Below, piece after piece: positions 25,524 to 34,354 of a DNA stretch of 64,000 nucleotides. Each line of letters begins with the position of its first letter. The first letter of the stretch is position 1. Location: the NCBI RefSeq assembly GCF_900182985.1, contig NZ_FXUY01000002.1, forward strand, positions 126,501-190,500. The letters run 5' to 3'. The position numbers were made by a program, and so were the translations under genes. The stretch is from Pseudomonas helmanticensis. Its GTDB lineage: Bacteria > Pseudomonadota > Gammaproteobacteria > Pseudomonadales > Pseudomonadaceae. Under the pieces are notes generated by a model. It was not told where the DNA came from, searched no databases, and saw only the letters and a list, made by a program, of their open reading frames with translations.

Positions 25524-26282
25524 TCAGACGAAGGAATCGTCGTCATCGAAGAACGATGAGTTGTCGTCGCTGTAATCGGTGTCGGTGAATCCGCCCTGGT
25601 CATTGCCAGCGAAACCGTTGTCCGCCACCCGCTGATCATCGTTCCAGCCGTTGTTGCTCTGGTCGGCGACCTGGGCCGGTTCTTCCTTGATTACCTCAAC
25701 GATTTCTTCCGGCTGCTGGTTGTGATGGAACAGGCTGCTGATGCCTTGCGCCAGCATCACGCCACCGGCCACACCCGCCGCGGTTTTCAAGGCGCCGCCG
25801 AGGAAGCTGCTGCCCGCTGCGGGCGCCGCCTGTTGTGCATAGCCAGGCGGTGCTGCAGCGAAATTCTGTTGCGGTGCGGGCGCCGCGTAATTCTGCTGCG
25901 GCGCCGGTTCACGCCAGCCGCCAGTGGAGGCCGGGGCCGCGCTCGGGGTCGGCGCCGGACGTGGGCTGCCGCCGAAGATGCTCGACAGGAAACCACCACC
26001 GCCGCTCGGCGCTGGCGCGGCAGCCTGGGACTTGGCCGACTGCAACTCAGCCTGCAACTGCTGAACCTGCCGGGTCAATTGCTTGTTCTGCTCATCGAGA
26101 CTTTTCAGCGCAGCCTCTTGCACCAGAATCGCCTGGGTCATGAAATAACCTGCCGCTGGCTGGCGTGTCAGGTGTTCCTTGATCCGCGTCTCGGCCTGGG
26201 CGTCGCGCGGGGCTGCCTCCGTTTCGGCCTGTTGCAGCCGGGAAAACAGTCCATCGATCAGGGTTTGCTCTTCGCTGTTCAT
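25524..26282 (-). CDS. DUF2076 domain protein
   Basis: A 252-residue protein. Residues 1-95 are helical and coiled-coil-like (NSEEQTLIDGLFSRLQQAE... QNKQLTRQVQQLQAELQ), typical of DUF2076. A Pro/Ala/Gln-rich linker follows (95-160), then a hydrophobic glycine-rich segment (GGALKTAAGVAGGVMLAQGISSLF, about 165-188) that could insert in a membrane, and a very acidic Asp/Ser-rich tail. No classic signal peptide is seen. DUF2076 proteins are called periplasmic ligand-binding sensors in databases, without experimental support that I know of. Confidence 0.85.
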   Translation of the reverse strand: MNSEEQTLIDGLFSRLQQAETEAAPRDAQAETRIKEHLTRQPAAGYFMTQAILVQEAALKSLDEQNKQLTRQVQQLQAELQSAKSQAAAPAPSGGGGFLSSIFGGSPRPAPTPSAAPASTGGWREPAPQQNYAAPAPQQNFAAAPPGYAQQAAPAAGSSFLGGALKTAAGVAGGVMLAQGISSLFHHNQQPEEIVEVIKEEPAQVADQSNNGWNDDQRVADNGFAGNDQGGFTDTDYSDDNSSFFDDDDSFV

Positions 26283-26460
26283 GGCGACCTCGTAGATTGC
26301 CGGGGATAACGTTGCCCTCGTCCACGGTGGACAAGGTGCTCTCCTGTAATGGAGACGGTGACAGGATGTTTCAACGACCTTTACCGAATGTTTACGTTTG
26401 TGCCGGCGTCGGCGTCATCGGTTAAAGTGAGCCACTGTTTTCGACCTGCGATACCGACTG

Positions 26461-27135
26461 ATGAATGCCTTCGAAGTACTGCGCGACTCCTTGTATTTTT
26501 TCAAACGCCATTTGGTCAGCATCGTGCAGTTGTGCCTGCCGCTGGTGATCTTCGAAGCGGTTTTGCTGCAACTGGTCGATCAGAACAGCGACCCGGACAG
26601 CTTTTCCTCCGTCAGCGTGGTCGTCGGCCTGCTGGTTTATCCGTTGTACACCGCGGCACTGATCCTCTTTCTCGACGCGCGTACCCGTGGCGAATCCCCG
26701 CGCACCCTTGACCTGCTGGCAATGTCTGCACGCCTGTGGCCGCGTTTCGCCCTGCTCACGGCGCTCAACACCTTGCTGATCCTGCTCGGTCTGTCGCTGT
26801 ATTTCCTCCCGGGCCTGATGCTGATGGTGATGCTCGCGTTCGGCGAATACCTGTTGGTGCTGCGCGGCCTCGGCCCGTTGCAGGCAATGAAGGAAAGCCT
26901 GCGCCTGACCCGTGGCCACTTCTGGCGGATCCTGCTGTGCATTCTGTGCGTGATGACGCCGTTGTGGCTGCTCAAGGGCGCAACGCTGGCGGTGTATCCG
27001 GAGCCGCAAAACCCGGTGCTCGCCGTACTGATCGACAGCGCCCACAGCTTCCTGCAACTGTTCACCAGCGTGGTGTTGTTTCGTTTGTTCATGCTGATCA
27101 GCGAATCGCCTGACAAACGTGACGGAGCGGTCTGA
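26461..27135 (+). CDS. YciC family (UPF0259) membrane protein
   Basis: A 224-residue protein with about six membrane segments. The N-terminus NAFEVLRDSLYFFKRHL and the loop RGLGPLQAMKESLRLTRGHFWRIL are conserved YciC features. The ATG is at 26461. It is divergent from the DUF2076 gene, with a 178-base gap that shows small dyads (GTCCACGGTGGAC, CTCC...GGAG) but no clear promoter. It is 75 bases before the EEP-family gene. Function unknown. Confidence 0.85.
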   Translation: MNAFEVLRDSLYFFKRHLVSIVQLCLPLVIFEAVLLQLVDQNSDPDSFSSVSVVVGLLVYPLYTAALILFLDARTRGESPRTLDLLAMSARLWPRFALLTALNTLLILLGLSLYFLPGLMLMVMLAFGEYLLVLRGLGPLQAMKESLRLTRGHFWRILLCILCVMTPLWLLKGATLAVYPEPQNPVLAVLIDSAHSFLQLFTSVVLFRLFMLISESPDKRDGAV

Positions 27136-27210
27136 CAGCGCTGCACTTGGGCTTGGCGACCGCGCTCAGGTATGCTCGGGGCCACTTTCTGTAACGCTAT
27201 AAGCCGAGCC

Positions 27211-28290
27211 ATGACCCGTCTACTGCGCTACACCCTGTTGCTTGTCGTGCTCGCCATCGTCCTGATCGGCGGGCTGATCTTCAGCCTGACCTGGCGCCCC
27301 GATGCCCGCGAGACCCTGCCGGTCAGCTGCACCGTGACGCCACCGACGCTGGTGCCGGGGCAGGCGCTGAAAGTCATGACCTGGAACGTGCAGTTTCTCG
27401 CCGGCAAGCGCTACGTGTTCTGGAATGACCTGGCCCAGGGCGATGATGAATCGCCGACACAAGAAGACATGGCCTTCAGCCTCGACGAAGTGGCGCGGGT
27501 GATCCGCGATGAGCAGCCTGATGTGCTGCTGTTGCAGGAACTGGATGACGGCGCCAAGGCCAGCGATTATCAGGATCAACTGAAGCTGTTGCAGGAACGC
27601 GTTGCCGACCTGTATCCGTGCAGCGTCAGCGCCTTTGACTGGAAAGCTGACTTCGTCCCCGACCGGCATATCTTCGGCAGCGTCGGTCGGCAATTGGCAA
27701 CCCTCAGCCGCTATCGCATCGAACACGCCGAACGCCTGCAATTGCCGGTGGCCTCGGCGAATGTCATCAGCCGTCAGTTCCAGCCCAAAGATGCCTTGCT
27801 CGCGACCAAGCTGCCGCTCAGCGATGGCGGGCAATTGACCGTGTTCAACACGCACCTCGAACGCGCCAGTCAGCCGAATGACACGCCGCAAGCTCAAGTG
27901 GCGGCGGTGGCCAAGGTCCTCGACAAGTATGAAAGCCAGGGCCTGCCGTGGTTGATCGGCGGCGACTTCAATCTGTTGCCGCTGGGCCAGTACCGCCGCT
28001 TGCCGGCCGAGCAGCGCACGCCCTACTCCGCCGACAGTGAATTGCATCTGCTGTGGGACAAGTACCCGATGATCCCGACCAACAACGAAGCCAGCGGCAT
28101 CGACCGCGCACAATGGCTGACCCACTACCCCAACGACCCCGGTCTGAATGGCCCGGATCGCACGGTGGATTACCTGTTCTACAGCCCGAAAATCAAACGC
28201 GTGGAAGCGATGGTTCGCCAGGACGATACCCTGCGCATCTCCGATCACTTGCCAGTAATCGCCCGCTTCCTTCTCCCCGCCACTCCCTAA
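27211..28290 (+). CDS. membrane-anchored endonuclease/exonuclease/phosphatase family protein
   Basis: A 359-residue protein with an N-terminal membrane anchor or uncleaved signal (about 6-28) and then an EEP fold. Motifs: TWNVQFLAGKR near 61-71 with the metal-binding asparagine, LLQELDD with the glutamate near 113-119, TVFNTHLERA, LIGGDFNLLP with the DxN pair, and a final RISDHLPVIARF with the catalytic D-H. Such proteins hydrolyse phosphodiesters of nucleic acids, lipids or small molecules; the substrate is unknown. The active site would face the periplasm. I started at the ATG at 27211, where the anchor begins. Confidence 0.88.
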   Translation: MTRLLRYTLLLVVLAIVLIGGLIFSLTWRPDARETLPVSCTVTPPTLVPGQALKVMTWNVQFLAGKRYVFWNDLAQGDDESPTQEDMAFSLDEVARVIRDEQPDVLLLQELDDGAKASDYQDQLKLLQERVADLYPCSVSAFDWKADFVPDRHIFGSVGRQLATLSRYRIEHAERLQLPVASANVISRQFQPKDALLATKLPLSDGGQLTVFNTHLERASQPNDTPQAQVAAVAKVLDKYESQGLPWLIGGDFNLLPLGQYRRLPAEQRTPYSADSELHLLWDKYPMIPTNNEASGIDRAQWLTHYPNDPGLNGPDRTVDYLFYSPKIKRVEAMVRQDDTLRISDHLPVIARFLLPATP

Positions 28291-28301
28291 TCCACACACC
28301 T

Positions 28302-28383
28302 CCTGTAGGAGCTGCCGCAGGCTGCGATCTCTTGATCTTCAAAACAACATCAAAAGATCGCAGCCTGCGGCAGCTCCTACAGG
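28302..28383. repeat. REP pair (GCAGCCTGCGGCAGC type)
   Basis: Inverted pair with a 22-base AT-rich centre between the convergent EEP and ABC ATPase genes. One arm carries GATCTCTTGATC in place of GATCTTTTGATC. Confidence 0.92.
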
Positions 28384-28395
28384 GGGATATCGGGA

Positions 28396-29232
28396 TCAGT
28401 GGACTTCTTCGAGGTCGTCGTGCAGCAGGCCGAAGATCTGCCGTTTCATGTCGATGAACGAGCGCTCCATGACCATGTCCAGCGAGCGCGGGCGTTCGAT
28501 CGGCACGTCGAGAATCTGTTTGATCCGCCCAGGTTTCGCGCCCATCACATAGACCCGGTCGCCGAGCAGAATGGCTTCGTCGATGTCGTGGGTCACGAAC
28601 AATACGGTTTTCTTGCTGTTGCCCCACACCCGCAGCAACAGTTGCTGCATCTGCAATCGCGTCTGGCTGTCCAGCGCACCGAACGGTTCGTCCATCAACA
28701 GAATCTGCGGATCATTGGCCAACGCGCGAGCAATCGCCACGCGCTGCATCATCCCGCCTGACAGCTGTTTGGCGTAGTTATCGGCGAAACCGGCGAGGCC
28801 GACTTCGTTGACGTAGTAATCAACAATCTCCTTGCGCCGCGCCGCCGGCATGCCCCGGCGTTTGAGGCCGAACTCAACGTTCTGGCGCACCGTCAGCCAC
28901 GGGAACAGCGTGTAACTCTGAAAGACCATGCCGCGATCCGCGCCCGGCCCTTGCACTTGCTGGCCGCCGACATAGATCTCGCCGGAGGTCGGCTCGGCCA
29001 GGCCAGCGGTCAGGTACAACAGGCTCGACTTACCGCAACCCGACGGCCCGACCAGCACCGCAAACTGCTGATCCGGCACCTCGAACGACACCTCTTCCAG
29101 CGCGGTAAACGTGCCGCCGTCAGGCTTCTTGTAACGCAGGCTGACCTTGTCTACCTGCAAGCGCGCCGCCGCTTGTGCGGGAGTCGCGACCGGTTCGATA
29201 AAACGATGATTGGCAGCAGTCACTGAGCCCAT
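28396..29232 (-). CDS. ABC transporter ATP-binding protein (nitrate/sulfonate/taurine type)
   Basis: A 278-residue ATPase. Walker A is GPSGCGKSS (about 62-70), the Q-loop is in VFQSYTLFPWLTV, the signature is LSGGMMQR, Walker B is ILLMDEPFGALD, and the switch histidine is in FVTHDIDEA. The sequence belongs to the TauB/SsuB/NrtD group. The gene overlaps the end of the permease gene by 13 bases and is the last of the three-gene importer unit. Confidence 0.93.
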   Translation of the reverse strand: MGSVTAANHRFIEPVATPAQAAARLQVDKVSLRYKKPDGGTFTALEEVSFEVPDQQFAVLVGPSGCGKSSLLYLTAGLAEPTSGEIYVGGQQVQGPGADRGMVFQSYTLFPWLTVRQNVEFGLKRRGMPAARRKEIVDYYVNEVGLAGFADNYAKQLSGGMMQRVAIARALANDPQILLMDEPFGALDSQTRLQMQQLLLRVWGNSKKTVLFVTHDIDEAILLGDRVYVMGAKPGRIKQILDVPIERPRSLDMVMERSFIDMKRQIFGLLHDDLEEVH

Positions 29233-30023
29233 GCGGCAACCCTCAGGCGGAGAAAACGGAACAATTGATCGGTGACCAGACCCAACAGGCCGATGATCGC
29301 GATGGCGAGGAAAATCACGTCGACCTGAAACCCGCGCATGGCCTTCAGGCTGAGGTAACCCAAACCGCTGGAAGCGGCGACCAGTTCCGCCACCACCAGA
29401 TACGTCCAGGCCCAGCCCATGGTCACCCGCAAGGTGTCGAGCACGCCCGGCACCGAGGCCGGTGCGATCACATGCAACACGGCGTCGCGGCGACTGGAAC
29501 CCAAGGTGTAAGAGGCGTTGATCAGATCTTTGGAAATGCCTTTCGAGACGTCAGCAATCATCACCAGTTGCTGGAAGAACACGCCGAAGATAATCACCGA
29601 AACCCGCTGCTCGAGACCGATGCCAATCCACAGGATGAACAGCGGCACGAACGAGGTCACCGGCAGGTAACGGATGAAGTTCACCAGCGGCTCAAGGAAG
29701 GCCTGGACGATGCGGAAGCTGCCCATCAGCAACCCCAACGGCACCGCCACCAGCGATGACACAATGAAGCCGACCATCACTACTTCGACACTGGCCCAGA
29801 CATGCGTGCCGAGCGTGCCGTCGCGACCCAGGCGCACGGCAGCTTCGACCACCGCACCCGGCGTCGGCAAAAACATCCCCGGGACGATGCCACCGTAAGA
29901 AAGCCCGGCCCAGAGACCGACCAATAACACCCAGGCCAGAGCGCTGGCGCTCCACACCACTTGCACCGGCAACGCGGTTTTCGGTGTGAGGCTGCGGCTC
30001 AGCCACGAATTGCGCTTGAACAT
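29220..30023 (-). CDS. ABC transporter permease (TauC/SsuC-like)
   Basis: A 267-residue permease with six or seven membrane segments. The EAA loop that contacts the ATPase is ASYTLGSSRRDAVLHVIAPASVPGVLDTLR. The ATG at 30023 is preceded by a perfect AGGAGGT site, so the longer frame to 30119 is not the start. It lies 10 bases after the binding-protein gene and overlaps the ATPase gene. The type imports sulfonates, taurine, nitrate, pyrimidine precursors or similar compounds. Confidence 0.93.
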   Translation of the reverse strand: MFKRNSWLSRSLTPKTALPVQVVWSASALAWVLLVGLWAGLSYGGIVPGMFLPTPGAVVEAAVRLGRDGTLGTHVWASVEVVMVGFIVSSLVAVPLGLLMGSFRIVQAFLEPLVNFIRYLPVTSFVPLFILWIGIGLEQRVSVIIFGVFFQQLVMIADVSKGISKDLINASYTLGSSRRDAVLHVIAPASVPGVLDTLRVTMGWAWTYLVVAELVAASSGLGYLSLKAMRGFQVDVIFLAIAIIGLLGLVTDQLFRFLRLRVAAWAQ

Positions 30024-30033
30024 TGCAGACCTC

Positions 30034-31020
30034 CTAGAGCGGGCTGACGAAACGGTTGTCGACCAGGTCGTCGTTGCTGACGTTGTACGGTTTGCCCTGC
30101 AATTCGCTGGCGGTTTCATTGGCCAGTTTAATCAGCGGTGCGCTGTCGCCCGGCTTGCCCGGTGCGCCAAGGAGTTTCTCGCTCATGGCTTGATCGTAGA
30201 AACGCACGCCTTGTGCGGCGGCGGCCAGTTCCTTCGGATCGGACAGGTAACCGCCGACGCCTTTCGCCATGATCTTGTAAGCGTCTTCCGGATGATCCTT
30301 GGTGTATTGCACGGCTTTGTACAAACCGCTGACCAGCGCCTTGACGTCTTCCGGCTGCTTGTCGATGACGCTGCAATTGAGTGCGACCACATCGACGATC
30401 ACACCGGGGGTGCTGCTGCTGTCGATCAGCACTTTGCCTTGCTGCTTGTCGCGGACCATCGACAGGTGCGGTTCCCAAGTGACAGCAGCGGGCACGCGAC
30501 CGGCGATGAATGCGGTGGCGGCATCGTCAGCGGTCATGTTCTGCACGGTGATGTCGCTCATCTTCATGCCGTTCTTTTTCAGCAGGTAGGAGAGCCAGAA
30601 CTGCGAGGTTGAACCCTCGTTGACCGCGACGGATTTGCCCTTGAGTTCTTGCAGGCTCTTCACATCTTTACCGACCAGCACACCGTCGCCGCCATGGCTG
30701 TCATCCAGCGCCGCGACCGCTTTGAAGCAGAACTGCGGGCGATACTTGAGCACCTCATCGATGGTCGACGCCGAGCCGGACAATTGCCCGGACGCCTGCG
30801 CGGCCATGTACATCGACGCCTCTTCGACCACTGGCAATTCGACGGTCAGGCCGTTTTCCTTGAAGTAGCCAAGGTCTTGCGCCAGATAGAGCGTGCCGTA
30901 GCCGACCCAGGTGGTGTGGCCGATGGACAAGGTGCCGGCCTGGGCGCTGGTCGCGACCGTGGCGGCCAGAGCGGTGATTGCCAGAGGATGAGTGAGACGA
31001 ATACACAAGGACTTGATCAT
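30034..31020 (-). CDS. ABC transporter substrate-binding protein (NMT1/SsuA-like)
   Basis: A 328-residue periplasmic protein. Signal peptide 1-28 (cleavage after AQA), then TLSIGHTTWVGYGTLYLAQDLGYFKENGLTVELP, a typical opening of the NMT1/THI5-SsuA-TauA class II binding proteins. GGGAG lies before the ATG at 31020. It is first in the unit with permease and ATPase. The ligand cannot be read from sequence; taurine, sulfonates, amidines and thiamine precursors are known for relatives. Confidence 0.92.
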   Translation of the reverse strand: MIKSLCIRLTHPLAITALAATVATSAQAGTLSIGHTTWVGYGTLYLAQDLGYFKENGLTVELPVVEEASMYMAAQASGQLSGSASTIDEVLKYRPQFCFKAVAALDDSHGGDGVLVGKDVKSLQELKGKSVAVNEGSTSQFWLSYLLKKNGMKMSDITVQNMTADDAATAFIAGRVPAAVTWEPHLSMVRDKQQGKVLIDSSSTPGVIVDVVALNCSVIDKQPEDVKALVSGLYKAVQYTKDHPEDAYKIMAKGVGGYLSDPKELAAAAQGVRFYDQAMSEKLLGAPGKPGDSAPLIKLANETASELQGKPYNVSNDDLVDNRFVSPL

Positions 31021-31298
31021 GGAGCACTCCCGACGCTGTTGATTTAGTTTTGTCATGGGCAGTACGGTCGCCGGCCGTTGTGCAGTTGCTGCCGTTGGTC
31101 TCTCGCGGACGCTTGGGCAGACAACATTCGGCTGGCGGGCAAGATCGATGGTGGCCCATGTGCGCGGTGAGGAAAATCAGGAAATTGTTGGCTGCAAATG
31201 ATGAAAAAACTGGGTAGTGCGCACCGCTGAAGAGCGGGGTTGGCGGGGATGCTCGACTAGGGTGCAGATCGGGGATTAATGGTGAATTGGAGAATGTC
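31021..31298. other. intergenic region upstream of the ABC unit
   Basis: No gene is supported here. It must hold the promoter of the importer (reverse strand), but I could not assign clear -35/-10 or sigma-54 boxes. Repeats start at 31299. Confidence 0.5.
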
Positions 31299-31521
31299 AT
31301 CGCTGGCAAGCCAGCTCCCACAGTGATATCCGGTGTACTTCGGATTTTTGGGCAACACTGAACCTGTAGGAGTGAGCCTGCTCGCGATAGCGTCAGGTAA
31401 GTCGATAATTTGTTGACAGACCCACCGCTATCGCGAGCAGGCTCACTCCTGCAATGATCTCGGATGTGCCCCGTATTTTGTGAACACCGCAGAAACCTGT
31501 GGGAGCTGGCTTGCCAGCGAT
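31299..31521. repeat. outer inverted repeat (GCTGGCAAGCCAGCTCCCAC family)
   Basis: ATCGCTGGCAAGCCAGCTCC at 31299 continues to CCACAG and is matched exactly by its reverse complement at 31497-31521. The arms are 25 bp. A REP pair of another family (31363-31453) sits inside, so one mobile repeat has landed in another or between its two halves. Confidence 0.9.
31363..31453. repeat. inner REP pair (GAGCCTGCTCGCGATAGC family)
   Basis: Inverted copies of TAGGAGTGAGCCTGCTCGCG, closely similar to the element at 19975, including parts of the central spacer (GCGTCAG...TTGACAGACCCACCGC). Confidence 0.9.
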
Positions 31522-31536
31522 GGGGGCGACTCGGTC

Positions 31537-33027
31537 TCAGCGCAGTTGGAACCAGGTGGTTTTCAGTTGGGTGTATTTATCGAACGAATGCAGCGATAGA
31601 TCCCGGCCAAAACCCGATTGTTTGCCGCCGCCGAAAGGCACGCTGACATCCAGTGCATCCACCGTATTGACCGACACCGTACCAGCGCGCAACTGCCGCG
31701 CCACTCGATGGGCGCGGTTAAGGTCATCCGTCCACAACGAAGCAGCCAATCCGTAAACACTGTCATTGGCCAGCCGCAGCGCCTCTGCCTCATCATCGAA
31801 CGGCATCACCGCCAGCACTGGCCCAAACACCTCTTCACGAAACAACTGCATATCCGCAGTCACACCGGTAAAAATCGTCGGTTCAATAAAATTATCCGAG
31901 CCGTTAAAACGCCGCTGCTGCCCACCACAAACCCGCGTCGCCCCCGACTGCTCGGCATTGCGAATAAAACCCATGATGCTCGCCGTCTGTTTGTGATCGA
32001 CGATGGCCCCAGCACTGCTCTGCGGATCCAGCGGATCGCCTGGCAACCAACGCTCGGCCTGCGCTTTCAGACGCTCGACGAACTCATCATGAATCGAACG
32101 CTGCACCAACAAACGCGAATTGGCCGAGCAGACTTCACCCTGATTGAAGAAGATCCCGAACGCGGCTTTTTCCGCCGCCAGATCGAGATCCTGACAGTCG
32201 GCGAACACCAGATTGGCACTCTTGCCGCCGCACTCCAGCCAAACCTGCTTGAGGTTCGATTGCGCGGAGTACTGCATGAAATATTTGCCGACCTGGGTCG
32301 AGCCGGTGAACACCAGACAATCGACGTCCGCGTGCAAACCCAGCGCCCTGCCAGTCTGCTCGCCAAGCCCCGGCAACACGTTGAGCACACCCGGCGGCAG
32401 CCCCGCTTCCAGCGCCAACTCAGCCAGACGCAACGCTGAAAACGGTGACTGCTCGGCCGGTTTGAGGATCACCGAATTGCCTGCCGCCAGCGCCGGCGCG
32501 AGCTTCCATGCAGCCATGTCCAAGGGGAAATTCCACGGCACCACCGCCGCCACCACACCCAGCGCTTCACGGGTAATTGTCGCCAACACATTCGGCGCAC
32601 TGGGCGCGACCTGATCGTAGAGTTTGTCGATCGCTTCGGCGTACCAGCGGAACACGCCCGCAGCGCCCGGCACATCGATGTTGTAGGCGTCCATCACCGG
32701 TTTGCCCATGTTCAGCGAATCGAGCAGCGCCAGTTCTTCACGATGCGTCATCAGCAAATCAGCCAGACGCAACAGCACTTGCTTGCGCTCAGCCGGGGAG
32801 CGTTGCGACCAGATACCGGCCTCGAATACTTGCCGCGCATTGCGCACGGCGAGGTCGACATCCTCCTCGCCACACGCCGCAACATTGGCCAGACACTCGC
32901 CAGTCGCGGGGTTGATCGCAGCAAACGTCTGCCCCGAACGCGCCGCGCAATGTATGCCGTCAATCACGGCCTGATCGGGAAACTTCAACGCAACGGCACG
33001 GCGCTGCCACTCTGCAAGCTCGAACAC
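31537..33027 (-). CDS. aldehyde dehydrogenase, PuuC-like
   Basis: A 496-residue NAD(P)-dependent aldehyde dehydrogenase. Catalytic residues: N166 (PWNFP), K189 (ILKPAEQSP), E265 (WLECGGKSANLVF) and C300 (NQGEVCSANSRL). Length and sequence match gamma-glutamyl-gamma-aminobutyraldehyde dehydrogenases (PuuC/KauB) of polyamine breakdown. I start at a GTG at 33027: AGGAG lies nine bases upstream and the N-terminus FELAEWQRRA aligns with PuuC. The longer frame to 33207 runs through the promoter region. It is divergent from a LysR gene that probably controls it. Confidence 0.9.
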   Translation of the reverse strand: MFELAEWQRRAVALKFPDQAVIDGIHCAARSGQTFAAINPATGECLANVAACGEEDVDLAVRNARQVFEAGIWSQRSPAERKQVLLRLADLLMTHREELALLDSLNMGKPVMDAYNIDVPGAAGVFRWYAEAIDKLYDQVAPSAPNVLATITREALGVVAAVVPWNFPLDMAAWKLAPALAAGNSVILKPAEQSPFSALRLAELALEAGLPPGVLNVLPGLGEQTGRALGLHADVDCLVFTGSTQVGKYFMQYSAQSNLKQVWLECGGKSANLVFADCQDLDLAAEKAAFGIFFNQGEVCSANSRLLVQRSIHDEFVERLKAQAERWLPGDPLDPQSSAGAIVDHKQTASIMGFIRNAEQSGATRVCGGQQRRFNGSDNFIEPTIFTGVTADMQLFREEVFGPVLAVMPFDDEAEALRLANDSVYGLAASLWTDDLNRAHRVARQLRAGTVSVNTVDALDVSVPFGGGKQSGFGRDLSLHSFDKYTQLKTTWFQLR

Positions 33028-33248
33028 GACGGATGCTCCTTGGGCTTTATTGTGCCTCGATGGTCGCTCAGCCTCGCGCGGGCTAAAAATAGTAAAAATG
33101 TCTTCGCAGGCAATAAAAACACTGGGCAATGACTTCCCCCAAATGCTGCGCAGGTGGCTATGGTTGAGGGATAAGAACATCGTCGTGCAACGGACCTGGC
33201 GGCGCACAAATTGCTTGGAAGTCGAGTCCGCTCGTCCTGAGGTTTGCC

Positions 33249-34163
33249 GTGGCCGCCTACAATTTGCGTCAGCTGAAATACTTCATCACCACCGTCGAAT
33301 GCGGCAGCGTTGCCGAGGCGTCACGCAAGCTGTATATCGCGCAGCCGGCGATCTCCACCGCGATCAAAGGCCTGGAAGACAGTTTCGGCGTGCAACTGCT
33401 GATCCGTCATCACGCCCAAGGTGTGTCGCTGACCCCAAGCGGTGCGCGGTTTTTTCGCAAGGCTCAAGAATTGTTGCGCATGGCCAAGGAGTTCGAGCAG
33501 AACGCGTTGGCCGACAACGACATCGTCGCCGGGCAGATCGATATCGGTTGCTTCGAAACGGTAGCGCCGTTGTACTTGCCGCAATTGATCGCCGGGTTCT
33601 CGGCGCTGTATCCGGGGGTGAAAATTCGTATCCGTGACGGCGAGCAACAGGAGTTGGTGCAAGGCCTGACGTCGGGCACGTTTGATCTGGTCATCCTGTA
33701 TGAACATGAGCTCGACGCGACGATCCAGACCGAGCCGCTGATGCCCGCGCAACGGCCGTATGCGCTGCTACCCGCCGACCATCGTTTTGCCGAGTACAAG
33801 CAGGTTTCACTGCGCGACTTGTGCCTGGAACCGATGATCCTGCTCGACGTGCAGCCGAGCCGGACTTATTTCGTCAGCCTCTTCGAAGAGCTGGGCTTAA
33901 CACCGCGTATCGAGTTCAGTTCACCCTCGATCGAGATGGTGCGCGGGATGGTTGGCCAGGGTTTCGGCTTCTCGATTCTGGTCACCCGCCCGCATTCGGA
34001 ATGCACCTACGACGGCAAGAAAGTCGTGTGCGTGGACATCGTCGAAGACGTCACCGGTTCAGGCTTGGTCGCCGCGTGGCTCAAGCGTGGGCAGTTGACC
34101 AAACCGGCGCAGTTGTTCGCCGATTATTGCCGCGAACAACTGACGGCCAAGACGCACCACTAA
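33249..34163 (+). CDS. LysR family transcriptional regulator
   Basis: A 304-residue regulator. The N-terminal winged HTH (about 5-62) reads LRQLKYFITTVECGSVAEASRKLYIAQPAISTAIKGLED. The remainder is a type 2 periplasmic-binding-like effector domain. The start is a GTG at 33249 with GAGG upstream. It is divergent from the PuuC-like dehydrogenase across a 221-base gap, the standard layout for a LysR protein and its target. The inducer is unknown; an amine or aldehyde is a guess. Confidence 0.92.
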   Translation: MAAYNLRQLKYFITTVECGSVAEASRKLYIAQPAISTAIKGLEDSFGVQLLIRHHAQGVSLTPSGARFFRKAQELLRMAKEFEQNALADNDIVAGQIDIGCFETVAPLYLPQLIAGFSALYPGVKIRIRDGEQQELVQGLTSGTFDLVILYEHELDATIQTEPLMPAQRPYALLPADHRFAEYKQVSLRDLCLEPMILLDVQPSRTYFVSLFEELGLTPRIEFSSPSIEMVRGMVGQGFGFSILVTRPHSECTYDGKKVVCVDIVEDVTGSGLVAAWLKRGQLTKPAQLFADYCREQLTAKTHH

Positions 34164-34185
34164 AAATCGGATCATGCCGCAAAAA

Positions 34186-34278
34186 CCTGTGGGAGCGAGC
34201 CTGCTCGCGAAGGCGTAGTATCAGGCAACAGATGCGTCGACTGAAACGACGCCTTCGCGAGCAGGCTCGCTCCCACAG
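34186..34278. repeat. REP pair (GGGAGCGAGCCTGCTCGCGA family)
   Basis: Inverted CCTGTGGGAGCGAGCCTGCT arms with an inner GGCGT...ACGCC match. It lies after the LysR gene. Confidence 0.92.
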
Positions 34279-34317
34279 TAGATCGGTGTCGGACCGTAAT
34301 TCTGTGGCCGATTCAAT

Positions 34318-34352
34318 CCTGTAGGAGCTGCCGAAGGCTGCGATCTTTTGAC
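34318..34352. repeat. single REP copy next to hrpB
   Basis: One CCTGTAGGAGCTGCCGAAGG-type arm with GATCTTTTGA. No partner arm is present, unlike the other members in the window. Confidence 0.85.
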
Positions 34353-34354
34353 CT

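Noticed and set aside
31021..31298. Sigma-54 promoter for the ABC importer
   Set aside because: GG and GC elements with the required ten-base spacing were not found on the reverse strand.
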